This document shows positions 26,271 through 41,033 of a stretch of 64,000 nt of DNA, piece after piece. The position numbers and the translations under genes are program-made. Each line of letters opens with the position of its first letter. The first letter of the stretch is position 1. The stretch lies in contig JAKCOZ010000005.1 of the NCBI GenBank assembly GCA_022605955.1, positions 2,755,501 through 2,819,500 of the forward strand, read 5' to 3'. This stretch comes from Rallus limicola (lineage: Eukaryota; Chordata; Aves; Gruiformes; Rallidae). Below the pieces are notes generated by a model. That model saw nothing but the letters and a program-made list of their open reading frames with translations, was not told where the DNA came from and did not search any database.

Positions 26271-29200
26271 TAATATAGAGAGAGTTGAAACTGTTTTCTC
26301 AATAATGCTATTAAAAGTAGTAGGGATGTGTAAAGGGCAGTAGTCACTTTGGATTTAAATGAAAATATCTGAAATTAAAAGGAGAAAATATTAGGCTCTC
26401 ATTAACCATCACCTTTAATTAAATAGATCATGAAAAGATACATCTCAAGTCAGTTCTTAAGTTAAATACTTTGTAAATCCTATTGATTCCTATGAATAAA
26501 CCTACTATATAGAAAAGGCATTATATGATACTGAAATACAGAATCATACATCCTGTTCGGTATTTTACTTGGGTTTCATATTGTATGTATAAATAACTGA
26601 GACACATATATTCATATATCAGCTAAAATTAGTAATATAGTAATTTAAATGCAGGGAGCATTAAAATAAAAATCAAAGAATATAAAATAGCCTTAATCTT
26701 TATACTGCAGCAGCTTTATCCAAGCTCGTCTCAGTAGGCACTGTGACATTGCCTAAGAGTTGTATATAGTACACACAGCAAACTACTGGATCTTTTATTT
26801 TGCCAGAAACCATAGACATTTGTTTTTATTAGCATATCTGAGGTATACTAACTTCGTGCCTGTAGTGTGAAAAAGACAGGTATTTAAGTAACCATCTAAA
26901 AGTATAATTATGGACAATTTGCATATCTTTCATGGTTCTCTCTTTTGTAAAAGGGTGAAGCAACACAGTAACGGTGATTGTATGAATTTACACATTTCCC
27001 ATTCTGTTTTCTAATTCTAGGTTTTAAATTATCAAATCAAAATTAGACATGTGGGTCTATGAAATAGATCTGGGGGCAAGGAGAAGGGGGTCAGTGTTCA
27101 CGGGTTCTAGGTATCATTTATAGCCAGCTAACATTTCTCAAAGAAATTCATTCATAAAGATTTCACTTCTGTACAATTATAGGGAAAAATACCTTCTTCC
27201 CATTGTTTCTCTAAATCCCACCAATTTCCCACTTCTGAACCCATGTCCTGCCCTCTAAATAGATTTGGTCTGTTATCACCCCTTGATTAAGCCGTACCAT
27301 TCTCTGATCTACAAACAGAGGTACATAGGTATCACAGTGTCTTGTCTTGGTTTTGCTGGAAAATTTATGTTTACAAAAACAGCCTGCATCTACTGCCACA
27401 TGTAGCCAACTATTTAATTTCCTTTCCAAGAATAAATTCCAAATGCTATGTCTAGGCATCAGGAAAGACCTTTAGCAGTGGGATATGGTCAGCTGTGGTT
27501 CTGAATGAGTGTAATATATATGGCAGTATGGCCCTTAGCAAGCAAGTATTTGACTCTATACAGATAGAGTATTAGAAAATGTGTGATATTTTTACCATCA
27601 TCTCAGCAATCTCTTGAGAAAAAAAAGAAATCCATTTTAAATTCTTTAAATGCATTATATCTTTATCAGACCATTATACTGGCTGGCAGTGCAAGATCAA
27701 CAATTTTCCTCTCTGAAAACAGAAAACATTGTAGAAGTCCTCCCTAGTACCCCAGATATTTTTCAGAGACTGACTTCAGTACATCTTAACACTGAAAGAC
27801 TCTGAAAGGAAAAGGGATTTGTATGAACTGTACTTTGAGCTTTCTGAAAAAGGTTTTGAGATATAATGACATCTGTTGAGGGAGGAATGCAGAAGTGCCC
27901 ATGTAGTTTGTGTCTGAACCGATAAACTGCACATGGAGGATTCAGAAGTCTGTAACCTCTTGGGAAATTAACTGTAGATCTTAACCCATAAATCAGAGAC
28001 GTTAAAAAAGCTTTAATTTGAATTGTTTTAATGTTAAAATGCTGTTTAGGGCAAAATTATTTTAATGATACTACCTCCTATGGAAAAACTGTAAACTTAA
28101 AGAGTTTTGGGGTTGGTATATTCCTCAATGGTACTCTATGTAAATATTTCAATTTTAAAAGTCCCATTTCAAAACAAACCTATTTGTTGCAGAAATAAGA
28201 GAAATTAAAGAATATTGGTTTGTTCTGGAATTGAATGGTAGCAAATTTCCAATTAAAACATTGTCATTAGAAACTGTAAATCTTCAGAAAGAAAATACTA
28301 GTAGATGTATTTCCCAAAAATGACTGTAACTTCTCCCTTCCTTCTGTTTTTGTTTTGGTTTGTTGCTTTTTGATGTTGCTGGTGTTTTGGGTTTTTTTCT
28401 TTTTTTACTCTATTCCAATATACTGAACCAGTATTAGTCACCGAAAGATACTATCTACCTAATGCCATTAGCTTACAAACATTCTCATGCTTTATACAGC
28501 ACATATTAGAGCATCTAAGAACTTTCTTCTAAGAATTTTTATGCAATTTAGAACTTTTCTTTTTCTCTGAACTAAAAACTGTTAACCTTGCAAACAGATA
28601 TGCAGCATTATTCTGGATTGATTAATTTCTTCATTGATCTCTCATTCTAAATGTCTATAAAGTCCCCTAGATTTGAGATAACATTACAAAGTGGGGCGGT
28701 GTATGCAGATTTTAAAGGATCTGATGGATCACTAGAGATCTTCATAGACATTTATTTTGATGTAGACCTGGTTTATGTTGCTCTCCAGTATAACAGTATA
28801 ACTGACTTAACTATAAAACTTCACCTTTCTGATTACAGAACTTAAGATGGTTCACAAATGTAGTCTGTGAAAGCATTCAGGTTTCAGAACCAAGATCATT
28901 GCAGATACTGTCATGTGGTTAGATATTTTCCTAGTAATGAGCAGGGAAGACTAACACCAATCTCAACTTGATTTAGGTATCAAATACCTACTCTGCTTTT
29001 GGTTCTACTGTTGAGATCTTTGGCAGAAAAAACAGTTTTAAATTAAGAAACTATCAGCAGAGGAATCATAGACCTCATAGGTATATCTATTGGCAACTCC
29101 CCTAACAAAGTATAGCTTTTCATTCTCTCAAAGATGATGAATTAATGAACACCATTAAAACACATCTGTTAGGAGTTTCAAATAAACGGTAGAAGAGACT

Positions 29201-29409
29201 TTCAAAGAAAGTGACATTGCTGTAGTGCACACACAAAGATTTTTTTTAAAATCTCCTTATGCATTCTTCCCCTGATGGGATTACAAGCCAGATTTAACAT
29301 CATCATGAGAATAAATCAGTTGATATTATCAGAGTAACTTACAAACCAGAAGGCTCTACTTCCACTTAAAATCAGCAATGTGTAAGAAAAATAATCTAGC
29401 CATCTTCCT

Positions 29410-29431
29410 GACCACCACAAGACCACCACAA
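29410..29431. repeat. 11-bp perfect tandem pair
   Basis: GACCACCACAA occurs twice in direct succession. No wider array. Confidence 0.95.
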
Positions 29432-32400
29432 TTTAGTTGAACACAGTTAGCTGCCTGTCTAAATGTGGCAGATCAACATGTGCTCCTCTCAAACCAAGGT
29501 CATCCCCAGGAGATGAGCACCCACACATATACAGCTAAACATAATTATGTTTGAGTGAAAAGGTGAAAGTGCCTTCTGATTTAGAGTCTCTATACCTCAC
29601 CATTAATGACTGAAATTCTGAAACAAGTCTGGAAACATAATCCTTCACCTGTCTCTCTCACTTGCAGCTTTTATAACTTCAAAATTAGTATAGCTTGTGG
29701 ATACGTAAAGGTTGTCCTTATTTCACCCAAAATAATAGAAATATTTAATGAATCCTATGAAAAGCAGCAGATTTGTTAAATATAAAATCAGGAGGATATC
29801 AGTAATACGCAGTTTGCAGCAATACCTTCTCTGGTAGAGTCCGAGTTACAGCCTAAGCTAATGTTACTAAGCGTAAGGGAGGGTATCAGCATGTAAACTA
29901 ACTATGTTCCACTCAGTTATTTAAAAAATAAGGCACCTATTTTACAGATCATTATACTGGAGTATAATAGGAGCAGCTATCAAGTGTGGCAGAAATGGAT
30001 TGACTAATAGGAGAGATAAGAATATAGTAGAAATTTAATCATAGGTGCTTGGACTGATTTCTGGAGAAGTGAGTTCTAACAGGTAATACCTGAACTTTAC
30101 TGTGGATTTGGGCCCATAAACTGAATGACTATTTGATAATTAAGAAAGGCAGAAAATAAATAAATTTGTACATGGAACTGTACTTGAACCAAATAAGGAA
30201 CACCACAATGGATATGGCAAGTTTTCCAAATAAAACAGCAAGTAGCTCTAACATTTAATGTTATGCCTGTGATATTTTAAAGGGGCTTTTGTCCTGAAAA
30301 ATAAAGCCCCAACTTCTCTGATCAAAACAAGTATACGTTTTATATTGTATATATACATTTACAGTATTTAAAACATAATTATATTTATATTAAAGAAGGC
30401 ACTTTACAAAATGTAAGCATCATTTTTAATAGATCTCAGTGATTTGTAAACCTCAGTTTCACTATGGGTACTTTCCTATGGGATCTCTTGTTTTTCCTCT
30501 AGTCTTTGAATCTTTTAAAGCCTCTCTCATTATTTTTGTTGTCTGAAGTTGGGCAATAATGTTACTGTGATTAATTAAGCAAAAAGACATGGAAATGGGG
30601 GTGTGGTAATCATCAGATAATAAAGCCCTCTGGGTCTCGCAATGCATGAGGTGCAGCCAGGACCCTTTATCCCCAGAGGTCTGATTATCTCCAGGAAAAC
30701 TACACCTCCCTGTACTTGCTGTATGGCTATTATGAAATATCTTTACATTTTATAGATAAAGTAAATTACTTTAATCACTGAAAATTGCCAGTGTTGTGAG
30801 GTTTCAGCTGTGAGGTTCACAGAGCTTAATCTGCCCATTTCAAGTCTGAAATAACCAATAATTGTTCTAATAAAAGCAGCAGTAAATCATTATTTAAATG
30901 CCGGGATCATCCCCTCAGAGTGGTAAAGGCACCTTCTGTATGTCTGATGACATAGGGTGCTCATTTAACCATAACCCTGGAAGTGCAAGGCATAAGGGAA
31001 ATACTTTACCAGAGCTATTTAGTGTGTGTAATCAATGTTTTGTTAGAGCATCAAATTATTCTCTGTCATTCTGCAAAGTCCTAGGTCAGCAAACAATAAC
31101 ATCTGCCCAACATCTGAAAATCTCTTCAGAAAAATTCCAAATGTCTTCAATTGGTTACACTTCCAATCAAGTATTTTTCAGAAAAATCTTTGGTGGTTTT
31201 TCTTCAAAGGGAAAATACATTTTCCCACTCCTAAATTATGGGAATGCACAAGAAACATGTTTACTAATTGCAGATGTGATGGGAATGTGAGTGACAACTC
31301 ATCCTGCCCTTGACGTGTTCTGGAATTTGAACACAGGATTCTTGCAGAAGCCACAGTCAATCAAAACATGTAACAGTCTTACCACTGCCAGCCCTGGGAC
31401 CATGAAATTCTCACATTTCACTTCCATGGATGAGCACAGAAGTCAAAATTCCAGCATTACATCACAGCTGATGCAAGTCATTGACTGTAAAAAGTATCAC
31501 TTTTTGGAGTGTTCATTTCAGGAAACTATTTCCAGAAATAAAAATTAGTTAAACTGATATATTGTCATATCCTTACCATTCATATTATAGTAATATATAT
31601 AAAATACATTATCTATTTGGAAAAATTTGCAAGCAGCAACACAGAACTGTAGATTTTCCTCATCCTGCTTCCCAGAGGCTTTTAGTGAACTAATATATTA
31701 TGAGAAAGACACGAGGATATAGACATATATATTCCTGATTATGTGAGTATTCAGAAAGACAAACTATGCCTGAACTGTGTTAACACATGAATTAAAAACA
31801 CTCAGAGGTCTTTTTGCAGTACAATGTTCACATACATGAGAGCTTAAGACTAGTCTCCCAAGAAAGCAACTAGTTATATTTATAGGACTAATGTACAACA
31901 CAGTTTCAATTGGCATATCAAACCGAGAAAGGATTGCCTAGTAACAGAAAAACAATATCCTTAAGAGATGCAAAAAAAACCCCCAGAACTAGGAGGCAGA
32001 GGAATAGGGGTCCTGACGCCATTTATTTTATTTTTTAAAGAACCATTTAAAGAACATTTCTCATGACAGGAAAATAATTTTATTTCAGAAGAAAAGACTG
32101 TGCTATCAGTAATTCTCAGGAGAAATCTGAGATTATTGTGCCAGAAGCAATTAACCCTGAGTAATAAAAACTTCCAGCAGCTTCAAATGACAACCTGATA
32201 GAAGAGCAGATATTTTCAGGGGAAAATAGTAACTTGCAAACAAGATATCTTTTGCTTCTGTTCTGGCTTTCAACCCAAGCTTTTAAGCTTCTTGCAGTAA
32301 TTTGTTTACCAAGTTGACTAATGAGAAGAATTAATCAAAAGAGTTTTCATAGCAGAAATATGACCAGTAATGTGAACAAGAACTGTATGATACAGAACAC

Positions 32401-33061
32401 CAATGTCATCAGCTTCTGGAAGAATTCCAAATGGAAATATTGAATGTGGTTACAAGTTACAGCATAGGAGATGAGGAGGAATGTTCTGTGGAAAGGTGCA
32501 CTAAAAACCTAATTGGTAAAAACCCAAACAGCATAAGTCCTAGCAATAAAGAGAGAAAGTTTAAAGTTAAACTTGTTCACGCCTTAAGTTTAAATCATGC
32601 AAGGAACAGACTGGTGAAGTCAGTGAAAGACCTGAAGTCAGAAAACCATTAGAAAATGAGAAAGAATCTGTATCCTGTTCACTAATCATTAGTGTTGAAA
32701 AACTAGCGCATTTTGGACATTTAAAGGCATATGTTAAAATCTCAGTAGTGGCAGAAGAGTTGCATGCTTTGGCAAATAGATAAGTATAAGACAGGAGGAG
32801 GAGGATGATGGTGCGAAGGTCATGTTCACAAGAAAATAGAATCCTAAGGAATGTGTGTAAGTAACTGTATCAGAACAAATAGAAATAGTCAGAAGGGTAG
32901 AGGGACATACTGAAATTTGTTCTCTACATGATTTCAGTACAATTGCTATTGTGGATCTGGTCCAAAGGAAGGTGTACTAGGGAATCAGCTAGAATTTTAT
33001 TAACCAAGGAAAAGATAGTCCTGGTCATCTTCAATACATCCAAAACAGAGAATAATTATTA

Positions 33062-33098
33062 TCACAGAATGATCGGGGTTGGAAGGGGCCTCCACAAA
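33062..33098 (-). mobile_element. Very short CR1 LINE 3' tail
   Basis: About 37 bases match the extreme 3' end of CR1 on the reverse strand: one CACAGAAT terminal unit followed by the GGTTGGAAGGGGCC block that in bird CR1 lies just inside the 3' end. The homology then stops. At the truncation point the 10-base unit CTCCACAAAA is present twice (33090-33109), the first copy overlapping the CR1 edge. It is an extremely 5'-truncated insertion, or the remnant of a larger one. Confidence 0.85.
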
Positions 33099-36000
33099 AC
33101 TCCACAAAAAATACTATTCCTGCAATACTGTACAGATTTTGTACTTAATCTCTCACAAACATTGCTGAGATTAAATGCTAGTAAAGTTCAAGTTTAGTCA
33201 TCAAACTGGAAAAAATATCGTGTCCAATATATCTCATGTGACATTCTTTGTATATCTACCTATTACAAAACAACTATTCTGAGAATAGACAAAAGCAGTT
33301 TCTTAGCTATCATGAAGTAATGCTTATGGAATTCTAGGGCAGGAATCAATTAAAGTTTGCTAAGGTTTGTCTCTTACAAAAAGTGTACAGTTTTCTCTCA
33401 AAAGTTACCTATAACAGAACTACACTTTACATGGTACACTATGCACTCAGTAATATTCTCACACAAAAGACATAAAAGCATTAAGTTATCCTCATCATAC
33501 TTGAAATTCTCAGCGCAATTATCTTGTGAATGGACAATTAAAATAAAATTTAACAAGAATTTGGAAAATATACTTAAAAAGAAGAATTGAAAACTGTCAT
33601 ATTGCATGCAGAGATTCTTAACAAATAAAAAGGCCTTTCTCATACTTTCTTACTATGATTGAACACAGCAGAATCAAAGTTATTCCTACGTAGGTTGGTA
33701 AGTATGTTCTTCTACTCATGACCAGTGCTTAAATCTCATGTACAACTCAGCAAAGCTTCCAAACAGTAACAGGCACATGGTATACTTAAGGTGAAAAAAC
33801 TACCACCAGACAGAGCCTTGATTACTTAGGAATGGAAATAGTGCAATGATTAACTCCTGAGTTTGGGATTCCAGCATTGCAGCTTGTTCACAGTAGGGAT
33901 CCTGGGACAGCTCATAGGAGCAGTTCTTGCCAATGGTTAGTGAGGAGAATGGAAATGTTTAGATTTAATAATTATGTAAGAAATGGATTCATGTAGATTC
34001 CGGGTATCCTAACTAATACAGACACTAACTGCATGTAATACTCATGCAGTCATATTTTACTTTGCTACAGTAAATAGGACCAAATTATTTAACTGTAAGA
34101 CAGGTTGAAGATTCTTGTGAAAAACTTCTGGTAATAAGCAAATCTGAAAGCCAACTTGGGGGTTACCTGAAAGGGTGAACAAACCAAACAGAGAGCTTTG
34201 AAGGTGTGAAAATCCTGAAGCTTCAGGAATGTCTTATTTAGACTGAAGGATGTGTTACATAAAATGAGAGAGGGCACTATGAACACATTCTAACAAAGAA
34301 AGAATAATGTCTCAACATGCTTTTTGTTTAAACTTTACAGGAAATTAGATTAATAATGCAAGAGTTGCTTTATGTTGAAGTTATTCCCTCGCCCACTCCC
34401 TCACCTATTTTCCTTTGGAAAGTATTCTATTTTACATACAAAATTAGATTTTTCACTTTTACTTGATTGGCTACAGCAGATACAGAGCTCTCAAATGGGC
34501 TTAGATAAAGTCACTTTTATTCAGCTATGTATAGCACTTGCTTATAGCAAAAAGTAAACAATCTAAAGAGAATCACAACTAAATTACATAATTATTTTTA
34601 CATCATCATTTGTTGCATCAAAGATGCTATTAAAATAACTACTGATAAATTGTAAGTGATACTTATAAGATCTCTAGGGAAAACAGTACATGTTTGGAAC
34701 CAAAACTTGTTTACTGTGGTGGTGAAGAACATCTGTTCCAGCCTTCTGCCAGCCTTTCTTTGTGGAAAGAGGATCAAGCTTTTAATAAGCCCATTTTCAG
34801 GGTAGGAAAAACTTTTTATTCTGAAGAGAAACAAGGTTACAATAACCCAGCCTCTTCTTGAAGTTACCATACCCCACCTACTCCTCCAACCAGTCAATGA
34901 GATCTAACTATGCAGAGTTCATATATCTTCACTCATAAAGCATGAGACATTTTTCACACTTCTTCCCTTTAAATCCTATTAATGTAGAGATAGAGAAAAT
35001 TTTTGCTAGCAAAGTGCAATCGTGTGTACATGAGGGAGGAGACATCTTGAGCAGAGTCACTTGTAGATTATCGGAAAGTCAAACATATATTGTGGTATTT
35101 CTTTGAAGGACAAATCATCAAAAGCAAGCTGGGAAATTGGTTTCATCACTGAAAGAGAAATAGAGAAGAAGATAGCAAAAGAGAAAGAAGTTCATTTTTC
35201 TTAAAATCACAGAACTCAACAAGATTGGGTTTTTCCATAATTTTTTTGTTGTTAAATTCTTACAAACGTTGTCAGACAATTACAGGGATGAAAAGCAACT
35301 CAGAAGATCATTTTGTCTAATACTGTGACCTGAGATCGAGTCATCATTGCTTAAATAAACATGTACCATTCTTTAAAATCTCCACTTGACTTTCTTCTTT
35401 TAGGAAAATTATTTACCCACTTATCTGTACAGTGAGATTCATTTATTTTTTTTTCCTGGATACATCCTCCTACAAACTAAGCTGATTTCCTCTTGTTCTT
35501 CACCTGACAGATATGGAGAACAATTCAGCATGATCCTGATAACAGTTTAGTCACTGAAAATCTATTGCCAAGATTCCTTCTATTTTCAACAGCAGAAAAG
35601 AAATGCAGTTCTTTCAGATGTTTTCTTAAGCTTTAAATTCTTAAACTGGATTGTGTTTTATCAGAAGACTCAAAGCAGGTAAATATAGTACAAACTAATA
35701 TACCCTTAATGAAGCTATATATATTTTTTGTCAAAGGACTTATCACTTTGTCATTAAACTGTGAACTTTTTCCACTGTCTTCACTAGGAAACAGAATGCA
35801 AAACCAGCATGATAATTATGAATAATAGCACAAGAGAAAGTTCTGGCCAAATCCTTTTTTGTAAGACACACCCACTCCTTAACTTCAGAGAGAAGTTGCA
35901 TGTGGGAGATAAGCAGGATTTGACCATAAAAGAACTCCCTAATAAGGTACTTTAACAATTTAAGAGGTCATTAGCTGGCACACATGCAACATTAACCAAA

Positions 36001-39000
36001 AAAAAACCCCAACCTAAACCCAACACATAATTAAGTTTTCCTTTGCTTGGAATTACTATTTCCATTGCCAAAACTCTCACAAATTGAGAGCCAGAAACAA
36101 GAATAATTTTCTGTATATTATAAATGTTAATTTCCAATGCCTTATGTATATCATTCTTTAAATGCCATATCCAAATGAATTTTTTGTGACTGATCTTAAT
36201 TTTGCATATGCTTTCAAAGTTACATGCATTAAAAAGTAATCTCACTAAATTGATGTCAAGACCATATTTCATTTCGTCAATCAAATTCCCGAAACCTTTA
36301 GAGACAACTTCTCACACATCACTAACTATACCTGGGCAATGATTGTTTCACTTCCACTCGAACTACACCCTGAAACATCAAAAAATATTAGGAACTTACT
36401 AGGGAGACATCTTTCACTTAGAGTAAAAAAAGGGAACACTACCATACTGCACTGAGTTTCTAAGCTGCCTTCCCTGAAGCCTGAGTTCACAGCGAACCTC
36501 CTCATCAGCCAGGCACAGCTGCAGCAGCTCACACTTGGTGACAGGTATGGATTTCAGGGTGGTTTTTTGTGAGGTACCAAAGTGACTTACCTTTTCTGGA
36601 TATGCATAAACATTTCTAATTCATTTCTGATTTCAAATTAGACTGAAAATTCAATGAAGAGTAGGTTTTGATTTAATTCGCTCTGAATTTCATAATGTAA
36701 TAACATCAGAGAAGTTAATATACAGCTCTATTAATTGAAATTAGAGATCTCAGGATTGATGGAGCTTTTTGGCTCTTTTTGTCATTTCTCTGCAGAGAAT
36801 GAACTTCAAATTTTATATTTTCCAGTCCTGTAGATTTGTGAGACAAAAAGTTTTCTTCCTCATTCTTGCCATAAATAATTACAGAAAAAAAAGGCTTTTT
36901 TTGGCTGGCTTGCTCCTTCTCTTCTTTTTTTTTTTTTAACATATAATGACTCAGATCAGCTAGTCAGCCTTAATACCCTTAGAGTGTCACAGCTTTCAGG
37001 CTGACAGTTCTGTTCATTTTAATACTTCCTTATGGATAATAAAGAAAACGGAAATAAAGTATTCATATAAAATGTGTATCTGAGCAGCTGGTGTTGTGGA
37101 GAGATATTAAAACCCAAAATTTTAGAGAAAGGGAAAAAAAATCCCAAACAACCCAGAATTAGACTTTAAACAGCTTTCCTCAAGATTCAGAGGAATCCTG
37201 GCATTTTTTTCTAGATACATCCAATGTCTATTGAAATCAATTGCCATACTACAGGTTATTTTCCTTATCTAATGTTGCATCAACTGGTAACTGGAGATAA
37301 TAAATAGTAATTCTTACTTTTACCCAACACATTAATTCATAAAAAGAGATAGGACTAAGAATCACCATACTCTGTCTCATATATCATGAAGGTAAATTAT
37401 CTGAGTTTCACCGAGATACATGATTGTACATTTGTACACCAGATACACCTGAACATACATTGCTGCTGTAACTCAGGGAAGAAGTATTTTGTATATCAGC
37501 CTTCATATTTTCACAAGTAAATAAGTATAAATGTAGGTCTTGCTGGAAAAAAGAACCAGCTTGGAGTATGTAGCAAATTACCTAACACAATGCATCCCAG
37601 TCTAAAACTGGCAGCCTAGTCTAAAACCGAAATGGAAGTATGGGTACAGCTCCTGTCACCTCTAACAGCAAATTGAGCCCTCTAGCAGCAATGAAGCTAT
37701 GAAGAAATATTACTTGCTAAAAGAGACAAGATGGAATAATTGGGGTTTATATTTTATTAAGGGGCAAGAAGAAGCTCTCCTTATAGATCTTCTTCAAGCT
37801 TAAGACTTATTTTTCTCTATGTTAAATATGTTGCTTAATATTAAATTAAGATATTGCTTAATTCAGGTGAGGAATTCTGTGTCCCTCTTTTGAAAAATCA
37901 TACACATGGGTAAAACATTTCTCTCCATCTTACAAACGCATAGATACACTCCCCTACATAAATATATAAAAATTTATATAAAAAAAACCCAGAACTTGCA
38001 TAAAAACTTTCCATGTTTCTGCGTTTCCTCCAAGTGCAGAGCTTAGTGATATCTGGGTGCCTAGATCTTTACCTACCATTCAAGCAGAAGGGAAAGGGGC
38101 CAAAAAAGGGGTAAGCAACATACTAGTCACTGGGTAAAATTAAGTAGCCGCACTCCTGTATTCCATTCTTGATACAAGAGTTCTATCATGGCAAAATACT
38201 GTACAGTTTTCCACAGGATTACCTGGCCTTGTCTAAATCATGGGAGAATTTAACAACTCACTGGGACTTTCTGGTATTAGACTCTATGTTTCATTTTTTT
38301 CACTTTAATAAAAGTCACAAATACTGCAACATCCTGAGAAAATTTAGCAAATTTTAATTTTCTACCAAGGATGAAAGCATTACACTGTACCTACATACCT
38401 AGCTACATATTGTACCAAAGGTATATGATTCCTAGGGAAATTCTTCTGAGTTAGAAAAATAATCCTCTAAAAATTAGATTTGTTGTCTGTTAACACCATA
38501 TTTTATATTCAATTTCCTTTTGTCACATTCCAAGAAAGCAATTATTTTTGCATGTACAGACACAATGCTCTTTCTGAAGGGCACAGTTTCATATCTTTGT
38601 CCATCCCTTTTGATTTATTGCCTCAGTGTCAAACTAAGATATCTGTGCCAGCATTTCAAAACTCAAAAAGGATATTTGCTTCACAGAATAAAATTGTTGG
38701 TTCAAAGAAAAACTTTTCTTGCATTTATGTTTTGAGAGAACAGATTTTTAAACCTTTGAAACCTGTTTAAATTTGAAGATGGGTTACTGACAGTATCTGT
38801 CCAGTTCCGCCATTTACCTCATTAGCTCCTGAAGGGTAGCAATGTACCAAAACTATCATCATGGTATGCAGATTAGTACTGGGTGAATCTAAATAAAAAT
38901 AAAAATATAATAAATGGAGATTATAATTTGATAAAGCATCTAAAGTAAAAAATTTAAATACAACTGAAGGAAACTTCCAAGTATTGGAACTTACTAGAAG

Positions 39001-39098
39001 TGCCCAGAGCTTTATGTTCTGGCTGGAACACTTTATAGGACTGATGTTGGTAGGTGCAATATAGAAATATCATAAGAATATTTTTGCTACTCTTCAGC

Positions 39099-39114
39099 TT
39101 TTTTTTTTTTTTTT
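39099..39114. repeat. Poly-T tract (16)
   Basis: Uninterrupted T run. No adjacent retroposed sequence is recognisable. Confidence 0.9.
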
Positions 39115-41018
39115 GATCATCAACTGTTATTAATTTTTACTGAGACAGAGTCAGTCTATTTTTTGCTGTTGGGTGGTAATCTGCTGACAAGTGAGCATTG
39201 CTCCCTGCATCAGTTTTGTTTGCTCAAGATGTTTATACTTTTTGTTGATAAATATAGCAATTTTAGTGAAAAGATCCCATATTCTGTGTATAGTTTTGAA
39301 GCCAGGAAAAATTGTTCTATGAGCATGGATTAATATATTTTTTTCCTGTTTCTGTGGGACCAGCACTTATTCATATTGGATACACTAAGAAATTTGAATT
39401 ATATACTTCTATTTTCAGCTGAAATCCACTACTACTGTACATAACTTATTTCCTGAACTAAAAAAAAGAAAAGCATTAATAAAATAAGGTGAATTATTGC
39501 AGACTGGCAAGTGCTCTTTAACTCTTCACAAAGGAAAATAACAGCTGTGAATATCAAGCAGAACTCGCTCATTGAAAATGCCCCATAATTTACAGAGTTT
39601 ACAGTAAAAAGTACCAGGGGAGGGGTGTACATGGGCAGGAGGGAAGACTCCTCAAACATTGACCAAATTCAAAAACTGTTTTGACTTACTAAAATATCTT
39701 TGAAGTCTGTTCACATCATCACTTTTTTTAAAATGCTTTGTTTGAAGTGCATTACACAAAAGAAGGGATTTAATCAGTGAATACTACAGGTTAGTACTAT
39801 TTACACATTAAAACTAAAAAACACATTCATGCATTCCACACCCTTGCAATGTACTCATGCTGAAAACACACAGGATTTGTGTTCTTAACCCTGTGATTTG
39901 AGAACAATAACTGTTAATGTAACTCAGTTAACTGTATTGCTTTTAATTGAAGATAATCTTGATTACAGCCAAAGGGCACTATTAATACTCTGAAGAAATG
40001 ACTAAGACTTTAGCATTTCGATGTTGTAGAGAAAATAGAACTAATTAGCACTAATTTAATTCTAAGATTAAAGAAAATTCTTTTTTTTAATTTTTTAATT
40101 TAAGATAAACTATTTTACTCAGAACAAAGAAAGAATAATAAGTACTTTTTTCAACTGAAAGGCATTTTTTACTTTTGCATTATTTCATTAATATGGGAAT
40201 ATGGGAATCATGACCCCATTAAAGATCAAATAATAAGCATTTAATTATTGACAGCAAATAAATTTTTAATAAAGATACAAGGGGGTTGCTGTATAAAAGA
40301 AAGAAAACAAAGTACCTCTGACCCAGAAATTCATAGAGGATCTCACACCACTATATAATCTATAACCTAATTTTAAAAGGATAGGTTCACAAAGGGACAT
40401 GTCATTTTTCTTTCTTCTGTACCGCAGAATGAGGTACTATAAGTATAACGTCTGTGAAAATGCTCCCCAGAAGTACCCCAGTTCTATCTTAATCATGCAC
40501 TTAAACTAAATAATACATTGAATATGTCATAACCAGGAGGACAGTCATGATAAAAAGTGATTTAACCCCTTTTTACTCTACAAAATAATACTTTCTTTTC
40601 TTTACCTTGGGACTAGTTGTCATTTATAATTTCTGACCAAGGGAGACATAATGGATTTACAATGAAACCCTGATGCTTTTCCAAGGAACATGAAGATGCA
40701 GAAAATAAGCACCCATTACATTAGCAGACAAAAAGATGTTTTCACTGGAACTCTGAGCCTCATTCTGATGCTGGCAAATAAATGGACTGTTTGCAGGTTG
40801 TGAAAGCATAGTTTCTGGCTAATCATGATTCTTCAAGGTAAAAATAAAATGAACTTTTTCTGAACCTTTCAATGCATCACATAGGAAAAGATTCAATATG
40901 ACTTTTTCCAGCTTTGCATTCATATTCAGAAAAGGGACAAATCCAAGAGACCCAATCCAACCAGTCACTACCAAATACTCAGATTAGTCTCCTAAAATGA
41001 TAAGGATCATCTATATGA

Positions 41019-41033
41019 TTTTTTTTTTTTTTT
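41019..41033. repeat. Poly-T tract (15)
   Basis: Uninterrupted T run. No adjacent retroposed sequence is recognisable. Confidence 0.9.

Larger units (their letters stand above)
23478..33061. other. Long non-coding stretch without recognisable young transposons
   Basis: No supported gene in 9.6 kb. The largest open frames are 119 codons on + at 25025-25384 and 130 codons on + at 30898-31290, both without recognisable domains. A T/G-rich low-complexity run lies at about 28346-28407 and an AGG/ATG-rich run at about 32793-32811. The microsatellite, tandem pair, LTR-like segment and old-repeat fragment are listed separately. Confidence 0.55.

Noticed and set aside
27072..27104. G tracts suggesting a G-quadruplex
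   Set aside because: Only three tracts of three or more Gs within reach.
28651..28845. 64-codon frame with a protein-like look (acidic and aromatic residues)
   Set aside because: Too short, no clear acceptor and donor pair in phase, and no family recognised.
30898..31290. 130-codon open frame on +
   Set aside because: No recognisable domain, no signal or splice context. A frame of this length is plausible by chance in 64 kb.
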